Shown here one piece after another: positions 1 to 7,682 of a DNA stretch of 64,000 nt. A model generated the notes under the pieces. It ran no database searches and was not told where the DNA came from. It saw nothing but the letters and a program-made list of their open reading frames with translations. The stretch comes from a virus: positions 37,226-101,225 of the IMG/VR virus record IMGVR_UViG_3300014838_000015; one strand, written 5' to 3'. How positions within the stretch are numbered: the stretch's first letter is position 1; each line of letters opens with the position of its first letter. A program made the position numbers and the translations under genes.

Positions 1-478
1 CCCCGTATTGACTGTTAGAATCAGGTTCAACGAACTGCTCAGGCACCTCATCGTTGTTCGTGGCCCACTTCTCCCACTTTGGAAGATCAAAGTTCATTCC
101 GTACTTGTTGTCGTTCGACGTTGGAAAATTACCGCTCGTGAGCTCAACATCAATCTCACCCGGTAGATTGTTACATGCATACACGTGAATTATGTCGCCG
201 TTAACAGCCGGCGACATGGCTTCGAATGCATCGTGAACAGATGGCGCCCATGAAATGCGACGCGTAAAATCATCCTCAATAACGTAGCCCCCATGACCGA
301 ACATGGGCATAGATGGTCGACGAGGAGTGAACGTGAACGAATCACCCAAATCTTGCCTGCTAAGGTGAAAGAAATTCCATTTAGATTCATCAAAAAACGT
401 TTCTTCATCGGCATCATCATCGCCGGGATCAAGCGATTGTTCGATCAATAGACGAAGGTCACGTATGCTGATCCTCAT
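1..478 (-). CDS. Conserved phage protein, 3'-truncated by window edge
   Basis: The reading frame opens with ATG at 478 and runs off the left edge with no stop for 159 codons. It starts MRISIRDLRLLIEQSLDP, followed by an acidic stretch and then an aromatic-rich segment. The short amphipathic N-terminus (x-I-x-x-LRxLIxx) resembles that of many uncharacterised proteins of T4-like phages. Codon use and strand match the downstream structural genes. No enzymatic motif was seen, and its function is unknown. It lies 17 nt downstream of a GIY-YIG endonuclease gene and is probably co-transcribed with the minus-strand virion genes. Confidence 0.75.
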   Translation of the reverse strand, partial: MRISIRDLRLLIEQSLDPGDDDADEETFFDESKWNFFHLSRQDLGDSFTFTPRRPSMPMFGHGGYVIEDDFTRRISWAPSVHDAFEAMSPAVNGDIIHVYACNNLPGEIDVELTSGNFPTSNDNKYGMNFDLPKWEKWATNNDEVPEQFVEPDSNSQYG

Positions 479-495
479 GGAGTGTAAATATCAAA

Positions 496-1329
496 TCAAT
501 CAACGTATGACCACAAAAACCCACCAGCGGTGCCACAACCGTTGTAACAAACGCGGCGGACGTTGTCCTCACCGATGCTCGTTGCTTCGCTAGCTATGCG
601 TGCAGTTTCGAACGTTGCAACGAACTCACCCGTCAACGTTCGTTGCACGACGGATCGCTTGTACGCGCTTTCGTGCATGTTTGCTTTGCATGAATCCGAT
701 CTGATGACTGCACGATCGGGTTCGACGTACCTCCACATGAATCCCTTCGATTGCTTGAGGTGACCTTGACAACACCTCACAACGTTGGCACCCTGACACA
801 GTAACATCGCTTCTTTTATGGAAGAATGAACGGCAATCAATTCGCCGTCGAGCGTTAATTGCTCGACGGGTTTGTTTGCTGCTTGACGAACGTCAAGTGG
901 TCGAACCGATCCCATCGAACCTTCACCGCCTGACGAAAAGTTCGATCCCCAAAAACCGTCTCCACCGTGGTGATACGTTCTCAATTCACCTATCAAACGA
1001 ACCTCTTCATCGAACGCAAGTCGTTCATTCAACGTTACAAACACAACGATTCGTTTCAATCCATGCATTGAAGCAATTGCGTCGTGCAGCTTGTTACGGA
1101 CCTTAGAGTTGATGCGGCCACGGTTGCCTTTGCCAACGTACTGTGCTCTGGGAACTTCTTCAGTCGTCCAATCAACGTACGTAAAGAAATACTTTTCAAC
1201 GTCGAGCTCTATCTTACGTAGCTCAACAAGCTGTGTGAGCGAATCATCAGAAAATGACACCCAATCACGTAATTTAACGAACTCAACGTTGCTCAACGTT
1301 TCACTTTTCTTAGCGAAATCAGAAATCAA
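496..1329 (-). CDS. GIY-YIG homing endonuclease with two NUMOD1-like repeats
   Basis: About 277 aa. Near residue 48 the motif TYVDW..EEVP..YVGKG is the variant GIY-YIG core, followed by an Arg-rich segment and the catalytic-helix pattern with conserved Glu (FDEEVRLIGELRT). The C-terminal half carries two NUMOD1-type DNA-recognition modules (VEQLTLDGELIAVHSS and VVQRTLTGEFVATFET), each ending in GF.W.YV. Such proteins cut DNA to spread their own gene. The start is unclear: the frame opens with TTG at 1329 inside the 3' end of the upstream structural gene, and no ATG precedes the nuclease domain. A GTG near 1260 is an alternative. It is paralogous to the endonuclease at 51552. Confidence 0.85.
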   Translation of the reverse strand: MISDFAKKSETLSNVEFVKLRDWVSFSDDSLTQLVELRKIELDVEKYFFTYVDWTTEEVPRAQYVGKGNRGRINSKVRNKLHDAIASMHGLKRIVVFVTLNERLAFDEEVRLIGELRTYHHGGDGFWGSNFSSGGEGSMGSVRPLDVRQAANKPVEQLTLDGELIAVHSSIKEAMLLCQGANVVRCCQGHLKQSKGFMWRYVEPDRAVIRSDSCKANMHESAYKRSVVQRTLTGEFVATFETARIASEATSIGEDNVRRVCYNGCGTAGGFLWSYVD

Positions 1330-2632
1330 GCCTGACGCGGAACGTTAGATCTCTGTCTGGCGACTTTTGAATCGGACGTGAGACCTTTGCGATCGCCAAT
1401 AAATTGTCGTTCGCATCGTAAAGCCCTATCGAACTGATGTACGTAAACGATTGCTGCGTGTCCTCCTGACCAACGTCAATGACAACGATCCTGTTTGAAG
1501 AATCGGTGTACGTTGGATTGGAGGAGTAGTTAAATTCATCTGCTTCCGCTCGACAGAATATCAGCGTCGAATTAATATTCGTTACGTTCTGGAACGTGAT
1601 CGCCGTCTGGCTACCGCTACCCATCCTGCACGATGCGACGTGATCTATGATGTTGTCTAACGATCCACTCACCACAAAATCAGGAATGAACTTCGATGCA
1701 AACTGCGTCTGCGTACCCTTGGATCCCAACACCTGGTTACCAAGCGGTGCCATGGCATCGATGGTACCAGAAACGAACTGGCTGCCACTCGTCACCTTGG
1801 CGAGGTCCAGGACAAGAACGCCACGGTCGTAGAACATCAGACCAACGTTTCTAGTCGTGTTCGCCGAATCGACAACGTTTCCGACCTGACCACCAAACGT
1901 CGACAGCTTGTTCGACGCAGCACCGATGTCGGTGTAGATCGCACTGCCACTACAAGACGTTGAGTACAGGTTTGGAGACGTCACTCCAAAAGTACCGTTA
2001 ATCGTGTTGCCACCCGTGGATGGATTGTTCGCAGAACCTAGGTACGTCTCGACTAGACCTGAAACGTTTCCGGAGTATGGAACTGGAGCCGATGGACTGG
2101 GCGAATAAACGCTGGCTGTCTGAAAAAACCTCATCGCAAACGTCTCACGTTTGATGCTATCGCGAGCGAACAGTCGCTTGAAAGAGATGAACAGAGCAAC
2201 GTCGATCTGATCTGAGGCGTTTGAGCTGTTTAGCGGAGACGAGAACACGTTCGACGCGTTGCCAAGCAATAACTGAGCGAACTGACGATAGACGTCCAAC
2301 TTCTCGCGCATCATGAGGCTAGAACTTGGAAACAGTTCCTTGCCTGCAGAATCGACGCCGGTCTGAGCAGTCAGCTCCGTTGGACCTCCGGGTTGTAGAC
2401 CCATCGTCATGTCAAAGATCGAATTGGCAGTCTGAAGCGTAAAATCCTGATCATAAATTGTTTGAAATATCGACGATGTTACGCCTGGGCCTATTCCCCC
2501 AGTCACAAAAAGTTGATATTTTCTGCGCGAAACTGACCCGCTAATGTCCTCTTGAAGAACGTCCACCAGTTGGTTCAAAAAACTTCGTGCAGTCTTTATG
2601 TCTGCAGGAAGTATCTCTTTAAATGTCGCCAT
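1319..2632 (-). CDS. Virion structural protein (tail/baseplate-associated)
   Basis: 437 aa, ATG at 2632 with a GGAGA ribosome site about 11 nt upstream. Rich in Ser, Thr, Asn and Gly, without membrane segments. The C-terminus contains YISSIGLYDANDNLLAIAK followed by a KSPDRDLTFRVRLDF tail. I recognise this pattern from uncharacterised structural proteins of marine T4-like phages. It is sandwiched between two homing endonucleases and overlaps both (14 nt at its start, 11 nt at its end). The likely role is a tail or baseplate component; an exact T4 equivalent cannot be assigned from sequence alone. Confidence 0.7.
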   Translation of the reverse strand: MATFKEILPADIKTARSFLNQLVDVLQEDISGSVSRRKYQLFVTGGIGPGVTSSIFQTIYDQDFTLQTANSIFDMTMGLQPGGPTELTAQTGVDSAGKELFPSSSLMMREKLDVYRQFAQLLLGNASNVFSSPLNSSNASDQIDVALFISFKRLFARDSIKRETFAMRFFQTASVYSPSPSAPVPYSGNVSGLVETYLGSANNPSTGGNTINGTFGVTSPNLYSTSCSGSAIYTDIGAASNKLSTFGGQVGNVVDSANTTRNVGLMFYDRGVLVLDLAKVTSGSQFVSGTIDAMAPLGNQVLGSKGTQTQFASKFIPDFVVSGSLDNIIDHVASCRMGSGSQTAITFQNVTNINSTLIFCRAEADEFNYSSNPTYTDSSNRIVVIDVGQEDTQQSFTYISSIGLYDANDNLLAIAKVSRPIQKSPDRDLTFRVRLDF

Positions 2633-3677
2633 ATACTACATTCTCCGTTGTTTTGTTCTGTTCTTTCAATGGATACCCTGGTTCATGAACGAAGTACGAC
2701 ACAGCGTTGGACGCAGATCGCAATTGTTCAACCAACACGTCATATGTATGCTGTTTCACTACCTTACCCCACTGTAAATCTGTCAGCCTGAACAGCTTAA
2801 ATCCTTCGTGTTGCTCAAACCACTTCATCGTTGCAACATCATTCTTCATAGTTACTCTGATTTTATCATTAATACGTTCTTCACCCATCAACCCGTGCCA
2901 ATATACACCATCAACCTGAATGTAAAGATCGAGCGATTTGACGTAAAAGTCAATTGAATGACGTGCAATCCAGCTCTGCGTTTTTATGTCATCAACTCCA
3001 AACGTGCTACTCAAAAACTTACCAACATCACGTTCAGGTTTTGAAACGAACAATCGACCCTCAGCAATCAACGTCTCTCGACGTTTTCTATTCGATTCAA
3101 CGTAATCGATCTTACTCTTGACATTTGCCGACTTAAAAGGATTATCAACGCCGTAATTTTTTAACCACGTTACAATTCTTTTGTTTAAAACACTTTTCAA
3201 TCCTGACGGTGATGACACACCGTATTTTTTAAATGAATTACTTCTACGTTTTTCTAAAACAACGGAAGAACGCATTGGATGCTTTACACCATAACGTTCA
3301 AGCATCGTTTTTTCATATATTGGCCTAAGAACCGGCGATCCAAGAGAACCGGCGGATCTAAACCTTTCGATCGTCGTTGCTACGCACTTATCCCTAATGA
3401 CCTTCAACTTCCATGGATGATCAACGCCGTACAACTCAAGGCACGTTTCCCTACACTTTTGTTGAACTTCGTTAGATATTGCTTTTTGTATATCAGATAA
3501 TCTTTTCCGTCGCGTGGGACAGGCATACGTACACTTCTGAGAACAGTACAACGCTTTTGTCTTTTTATGCGCAATGAATTCATTACCACAAAAATCACAC
3601 TTGGCGCATAGAACGGTCTTCGTACGTCGCCTTCCCAATGAATCATTCACCTGCAAACGCTCAACGTTGACTAGCAT
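2619..3677 (-). CDS. EDxHD/Vsr-like homing endonuclease with YGVxHP repeats
   Basis: 352 aa from ATG at 3677; an earlier in-frame TTG at 3680 is less likely. The N-terminus has a zinc-finger pattern (CAKCDFCGN ... YCSQKC). It is followed by four spaced copies of a Y-G-V-x-x-P module (LYGVDHPW, RYGVKHPM, KYGVSSPS, NYGVDNPF), a modular DNA-reading array typical of phage homing nucleases. The C-terminal nuclease has KPERDVGKFL, then SIDFYV, then YIQVDGVYWHG, matching the EDxHD relative of the Vsr fold. It overlaps the start of the downstream structural gene by 14 nt. A -10-like TAGAAT lies 7 nt before the ATG. Confidence 0.85.
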   Translation of the reverse strand: MLVNVERLQVNDSLGRRRTKTVLCAKCDFCGNEFIAHKKTKALYCSQKCTYACPTRRKRLSDIQKAISNEVQQKCRETCLELYGVDHPWKLKVIRDKCVATTIERFRSAGSLGSPVLRPIYEKTMLERYGVKHPMRSSVVLEKRRSNSFKKYGVSSPSGLKSVLNKRIVTWLKNYGVDNPFKSANVKSKIDYVESNRKRRETLIAEGRLFVSKPERDVGKFLSSTFGVDDIKTQSWIARHSIDFYVKSLDLYIQVDGVYWHGLMGEERINDKIRVTMKNDVATMKWFEQHEGFKLFRLTDLQWGKVVKQHTYDVLVEQLRSASNAVSYFVHEPGYPLKEQNKTTENVVYGDI

Positions 3678-3684
3678 CAATCAG

Positions 3685-3712
3685 ATTCTATACATTGTTC
3701 AACAATCTTACG
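3685..3712 (-). promoter_or_regulatory. Candidate promoter for the 3677 endonuclease gene
   Basis: On the minus strand CGTAAG (-35-like), a 16-nt spacer and TAGAAT (-10-like) lie 7 nt before ATG at 3677. Transcription starting at the usual distance would give a leaderless message. It matches the TGTA[CA][AG] / TA..T pattern found elsewhere in the window. Confidence 0.35.
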
Positions 3713-3726
3713 CTAAATGCACGTTT

Positions 3727-3909
3727 CTATTTCGCTCGTACAACGTTTGGCCTCGTCGGCGCCTCCAACGCAGCAACGTACTCACTAATCAACTCGTGTA
3801 GTCTGATCGACTCCCTGGTCCTGTTGATCCTAACGCCGCAGAACACACACCTATCGTTGTCAACGGAATCCCTCCATTCCAGGAGAGCGTTGAGAAGTTC
3901 CTTGTCCAT
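3727..3909 (-). CDS. Small CxxC protein
   Basis: 60 aa with ATG at 3909 preceded by a strong purine-rich ribosome site (GGGGAGAAAGG). It contains a single C-V-F-C-G knuckle followed by basic residues, suggesting half of a zinc-binding site, and an otherwise helical, charged sequence. It lies between structural genes on the same strand. Function is unknown. The good ribosome site and sensible composition support a real gene despite the length. Confidence 0.55.
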   Translation of the reverse strand: MDKELLNALLEWRDSVDNDRCVFCGVRINRTRESIRLHELISEYVAALEAPTRPNVVRAK

Positions 3910-4016
3910 GTTCGAACGCCTTTCTCCCCGCAGTGCGAAGTGAAGCCAACGTTCTTAACTATCGTTGAATGTAATATAAATGAATGTTACAACTATGAAA
4001 CAATTTGTGCTAGAGC

Positions 4017-4733
4017 TCAGAGGTTCTGCTGAATGACGATGCCGATATCCTGTACGGAGCCGCTCTGAACGCCTGTCACCTTCATGTATGCCTTGATCAC
4101 CGTCTTATCCGCCGTCGTCCCATACACCTGGAACGTTGCATTTGACATGCTCTTGACAGAGAGCGTGAACTGCACTGACGAACCACCGAACGAGTTCTCA
4201 GTCGGAGATCGCGTCAGAACATACGTTGCTCGTTGGTTGCCATCAATGTTCTCTGGCGTCTGCTGCATGATCTGCACAAACAGGTTTGGCACGTCGATCA
4301 CAAACGTCTGATCGCGAAGTTCAACGTCTATAGACGTTTCATTCTGTATCGTCTGCTGCACTGTGATAGTAGCTGTCTGTTGCGTTTGGATTCCAAGGGT
4401 CACTAGACCATTGAGACCATCGACGTTCGCATCACCCGAAAGCGCAAGGTTCGGCATATAAAGCAGGTTTGGATTAGAAACGGAGATTAGCTTGTACTTC
4501 TGAGCGATCGCTTGGTTTGTTAGGGCTTCAAAGATCGGTGTATTTTTCTCCAACTTTTCGGCGCCGACCGTACGACCATATTTGGTGATGACAGAATAAT
4601 TGACTTCATCATCGCCTGCCGCCCATTTATGAACAGAAAAAGATCCATCGTTGCGTGCTAAAAACTGTCTGCCAACGTCCGTGAGGACTGCATCAAGAAT
4701 AATGTTGTTGGTTGAATTATCGAGAAATCCTAT
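4017..4733 (-). CDS. Virion structural protein with displaced, non-canonical start
   Basis: The open frame encodes a conserved N-terminus, GFLDNSTNNIILDAV...LTDVGRQFLARNDGSFSV, that I recognise from structural proteins of T4-like marine phages. The first ATG/GTG/TTG in frame is a TTG at 4553, which would delete about 60 conserved residues. Upstream of the conserved block the frame reaches only near-cognate codons (ATA at 4731-4733, ATT at 4743-4745) before the TAG stop of the GIY-YIG gene in the same frame. I set the start at ATA, giving 238 aa beginning GFLDN. Known relatives begin with Met directly before this block. The rest is beta-rich (VQQTIQNETSIDVEL). It is likely a tail-associated virion protein. 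Confidence 0.7.
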   Translation of the reverse strand: MGFLDNSTNNIILDAVLTDVGRQFLARNDGSFSVHKWAAGDDEVNYSVITKYGRTVGAEKLEKNTPIFEALTNQAIAQKYKLISVSNPNLLYMPNLALSGDANVDGLNGLVTLGIQTQQTATITVQQTIQNETSIDVELRDQTFVIDVPNLFVQIMQQTPENIDGNQRATYVLTRSPTENSFGGSSVQFTLSVKSMSNATFQVYGTTADKTVIKAYMKVTGVQSGSVQDIGIVIQQNL

Positions 4734-4751
4734 TTTACACGTAATTTCTTT

Positions 4752-5705
4752 CTACGGTAGATTACCGCCTTCACGAGAATACCTCCATACGTATCCAGCG
4801 CTTGTCTTTGTTAGGCCTGATGCAGCGTGAGAAATAGCACAACCTGTAACACCAACGAAATGTGCTGCCTTATTGATTGAAGAGAACGTTCTCAACAAGT
4901 TTCCGTTCTTATCGAACATTTCAACCGGTTTAGATGAAATTTCAGACAAAACCTCCAATCTTTTTGCTAAAAGGTTTTCACGTCTGTTTGCTCGACCAAG
5001 AATTTCTTTCATTCCATTTTTCATCAAACCGTTTACAATTGCTCGCTTGTGTTCTTCCGTAAGTTTCCTTCCGGTGAGCTTCTTCCTTATCATTTCACGT
5101 TGTTCTTCAGGAATCACCTTGCCTTTCTGCGACGCAGATAACCTTTCAAGGTGTTGTTGAGAACGATTCTTCGAATACTCGCTTTTCTTTGCTCGCGTTT
5201 GGTCAGAATCCTTGACACCGGTGTGAACAACGCTTTGTTTAACACGTGTTTCTTCTGACGCTTGCAAACCTAAGTGAGACTCACGCATTGCCCTTCTAGT
5301 TTCATCGCTTGGTATCCAACCAATTCTTGCTTTGCTGGCCCGTTTTTTCGATTCATCGTTCCACTTCAATCCTAACGTTCCATCGCCGCCCTTCGTCATA
5401 TTATAACCACTTTGAGGATGCTCAACAAAGTATGTCTTCAATTCAGCGATGAGCCTAACATCAGCGTCCTTCAATGATTTAGAGTCTACGTGAGTTTCTA
5501 GAACGCTTCGTTCAAATGCATCAATACCGTACTTCCTTATCGCACGGTGAATTAAACACATTGATCTCTTTTTAAACGCATCATTAATGTGACCGTTCCA
5601 ACGCTCATCAATGGTCGTAGCAGTTATTCCCACATACCCCTTCCCATTCACACGGTTCCTGATGAGGTACACCTTTCCATCGATCGCTTTACCATCATCG
5701 ATCAT
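4752..5705 (-). CDS. GIY-YIG homing endonuclease (NUMOD3 + NUMOD1)
   Basis: 317 aa from ATG at 5705. The N-terminal nuclease shows KVYLIRNRVNGKGYVGIT, the GIY-YIG core, then an Arg and a catalytic region within the first ~100 residues. The central part carries several NUMOD3-type repeats (KKRASKARIGW, EETRVKQSVVHTG, SASQKGKVIPEEQ, RKKLTGRKLTEEHK) that read the minor groove. The C-terminus is a NUMOD1 helix-turn-helix ending in AGYVWRYSREG. It is inserted between two virion genes with only 18 nt on each side. Its TAG stop is in frame with the following structural gene. A TAGAAT box lies 6 nt before its ATG. Confidence 0.9.
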   Translation of the reverse strand: MIDDGKAIDGKVYLIRNRVNGKGYVGITATTIDERWNGHINDAFKKRSMCLIHRAIRKYGIDAFERSVLETHVDSKSLKDADVRLIAELKTYFVEHPQSGYNMTKGGDGTLGLKWNDESKKRASKARIGWIPSDETRRAMRESHLGLQASEETRVKQSVVHTGVKDSDQTRAKKSEYSKNRSQQHLERLSASQKGKVIPEEQREMIRKKLTGRKLTEEHKRAIVNGLMKNGMKEILGRANRRENLLAKRLEVLSEISSKPVEMFDKNGNLLRTFSSINKAAHFVGVTGCAISHAASGLTKTSAGYVWRYSREGGNLP

Positions 5706-5723
5706 CGTTAAATTCTACACCGT

Positions 5724-7682
5724 TCACGCTGAACCGTTCTGAACGGCTTTGTTGTTCCTCTTTCTACCCAACTGCACCTGCGTCGTTGCCAATGGTTGTG
5801 TACCAGCAGGTAGCTGATCGTCGATAGTAATATTGATCGTTGCCGCCTTACCGTTATCAACGTTGATGAATTGTAGCTGGTAGCTCCCGCCCTTCTGCTT
5901 CGTCGCCACGACCTGATCAACCTTGTTCTGATCATCATAAACGTAATAATATTCGGGATTGAAGTAAAGCTTCACGTTCGTCGAGCTGGGACCGTTTGCC
6001 TTGATCGTGTTGACGAACAATTCACCGTCGAGGTACAGGTTCGGGTACTGTTTCGGGGCACCCAAGTGACTCACGTGCTTCTTGACGAGCACGTTCTTGA
6101 AAGCATCAAACCACACAACGTACTGCGCCGAGAGGCAACTGGAGAGCCCGTGTGCATCTACGCAAGACACGCTGTAAATAAAGCCACGTTCCTCCTTCGT
6201 CTGAGTAAGCCAATCAAAATCATCATCAACGTAGTATTGAGCAGGTGACGTAAGGTACTCAACCAGCGAAGGATCTGGTTGTTCGTTGTCAGGAAACTTA
6301 ACGTCCGAATCATCGAAATTGTAGTTCTTCTGCAATGCAAACGGTTGTTTGACGCTTGAACGTCTGAACACCTGAAACTGCTTGATGTCCTGCTGCGACC
6401 ACACCGGAAATGCCCACGTCACCGTAAGCTTGTTCGTCTCGTAGTTCCAAATAAAATCAACGTCGCCAGGAGGTGGAGGCGCATCGAGCTTCGTGGTGCT
6501 AACGTACACCTTGTTCGATGGTTTGCTGCTCACGAGGACCTTGATCGTTGCAACGTCACCGTTGCTATCATCGATCGCTGGCATCGTCAACAATCCTATT
6601 GATCTGATAGTGTAGCAGTAGTTTGCGTGGAACTTCACAGCAAAATCTGCGGTCGTGGCGACGTTCGGACTGTCGATGACAATCGGTGCCATCTTGATCG
6701 TGCTACCGTCCTGTAGAACCTCGTACTTATCAATAATGAACCCAACGATCTCTGTGCCATACTTCTCGTGGTGAAGCGCTGTTTTCTGTCTCTTCACGTC
6801 GATGTATGGTATGAACGTCTTATAATCGCTTTCGCACACCTGCGTTGAAAACTTGATCGACGATTGCTTCGCTGATTTTGCATACCCGTGAATGTTCGAT
6901 ATTTCGTTTGCCAACGTTGCCGTTGGATCGAACGCAAGGTTGTTGGCCATATCCTCAAGCAACTTTGAATTCACCTGCGTATTGACAGCAACGTTCTTCA
7001 ATCCCTCGAAGTAACCATTGACGAACCTTTTCTTCTTCGATTTTGGGTGCGTTGTAGGCGCAGAAGTTCTTCCAGCCGACGTTGGACTGTAAAATTGCGC
7101 GTTACCTGATTTGTCTGGTTGCGTTAAAGCGCGATAGACGAAGTGAGGTTTGATGCTGTTTGGTAGAGACGAGTTCAATCGTTGAGCAGAATGGTACGAA
7201 CTTGCGTTGTCGTTGTGTTCGTTCTCGAGCGTTTGCATTGCCAACGTTCCGGACACGATGTTGAATGCTTTTGTTCCTATGTCGCCATCGTGAAAGCTGA
7301 TGGCGACGAAGTTGTTTCCAGAAAAGAAATCTTCATCAACAACCTTATCGATGTTATCAAGTATCAACGAACCATTTTGCATACCTGTTATTCGCGTTGA
7401 ATTATTACGTTGAGCTAATGCACTAACGGTGTTGCCAACGTCTGCAATCTTGGGAGGCGAAAATTTGAAGTCTACCTCCCGAGGAACACGCGTCATTGAC
7501 CATTGAATGAAGCTCGAATCTATCAATGCACCAGGTCTAGAAAGCGCGCGAGCAGGAACACCTCCAGTATCATTGATGCACTCATCAGGAGTAAAAAAAT
7601 TGTACGCAAACGTTGCGGTAAAATTCCTCACCTGAGGAACGTCTACGGCATACACAAGTTTCGAAGGTTGAGAAATTGTCAT
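5724..7682 (-). CDS. Large virion protein with fibronectin-III-like segment
   Basis: 652 aa, ATG at 7682 overlapping the previous stop by 4 nt (ATGA). The sequence is beta-rich and hydrophilic. Around residues 400-460 the pattern VDFIWNYETNKLTVTWAFP ... IKQFQVFRR is typical of an FN3-like fold, with a proline run (APPPPGDVD) just before it. No enzymatic motif was found. Its place in a run of giant minus-strand proteins suggests a tail fibre, tail-sheath-associated or baseplate-periphery structural protein. It ends 18 nt before the GIY-YIG gene. Confidence 0.7.
   Translation of the reverse strand: MTISQPSKLVYAVDVPQVRNFTATFAYNFFTPDECINDTGGVPARALSRPGALIDSSFIQWSMTRVPREVDFKFSPPKIADVGNTVSALAQRNNSTRITGMQNGSLILDNIDKVVDEDFFSGNNFVAISFHDGDIGTKAFNIVSGTLAMQTLENEHNDNASSYHSAQRLNSSLPNSIKPHFVYRALTQPDKSGNAQFYSPTSAGRTSAPTTHPKSKKKRFVNGYFEGLKNVAVNTQVNSKLLEDMANNLAFDPTATLANEISNIHGYAKSAKQSSIKFSTQVCESDYKTFIPYIDVKRQKTALHHEKYGTEIVGFIIDKYEVLQDGSTIKMAPIVIDSPNVATTADFAVKFHANYCYTIRSIGLLTMPAIDDSNGDVATIKVLVSSKPSNKVYVSTTKLDAPPPPGDVDFIWNYETNKLTVTWAFPVWSQQDIKQFQVFRRSSVKQPFALQKNYNFDDSDVKFPDNEQPDPSLVEYLTSPAQYYVDDDFDWLTQTKEERGFIYSVSCVDAHGLSSCLSAQYVVWFDAFKNVLVKKHVSHLGAPKQYPNLYLDGELFVNTIKANGPSSTNVKLYFNPEYYYVYDDQNKVDQVVATKQKGGSYQLQFINVDNGKAATINITIDDQLPAGTQPLATTQVQLGRKRNNKAVQNGSA

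Noticed and set aside
3970-3980. TATAAATG resembling a T4 late promoter.
   Set aside because: It points along the plus strand where no plus gene follows; tataaata at about 13374 is likewise inside a minus-strand gene.
4733-5724. Group I intron carrying the GIY-YIG gene.
   Set aside because: Only ~18 nt lie on either side of the endonuclease gene, leaving no room for intron core pairings outside the coding region, and the upstream gene ends with its own stop.
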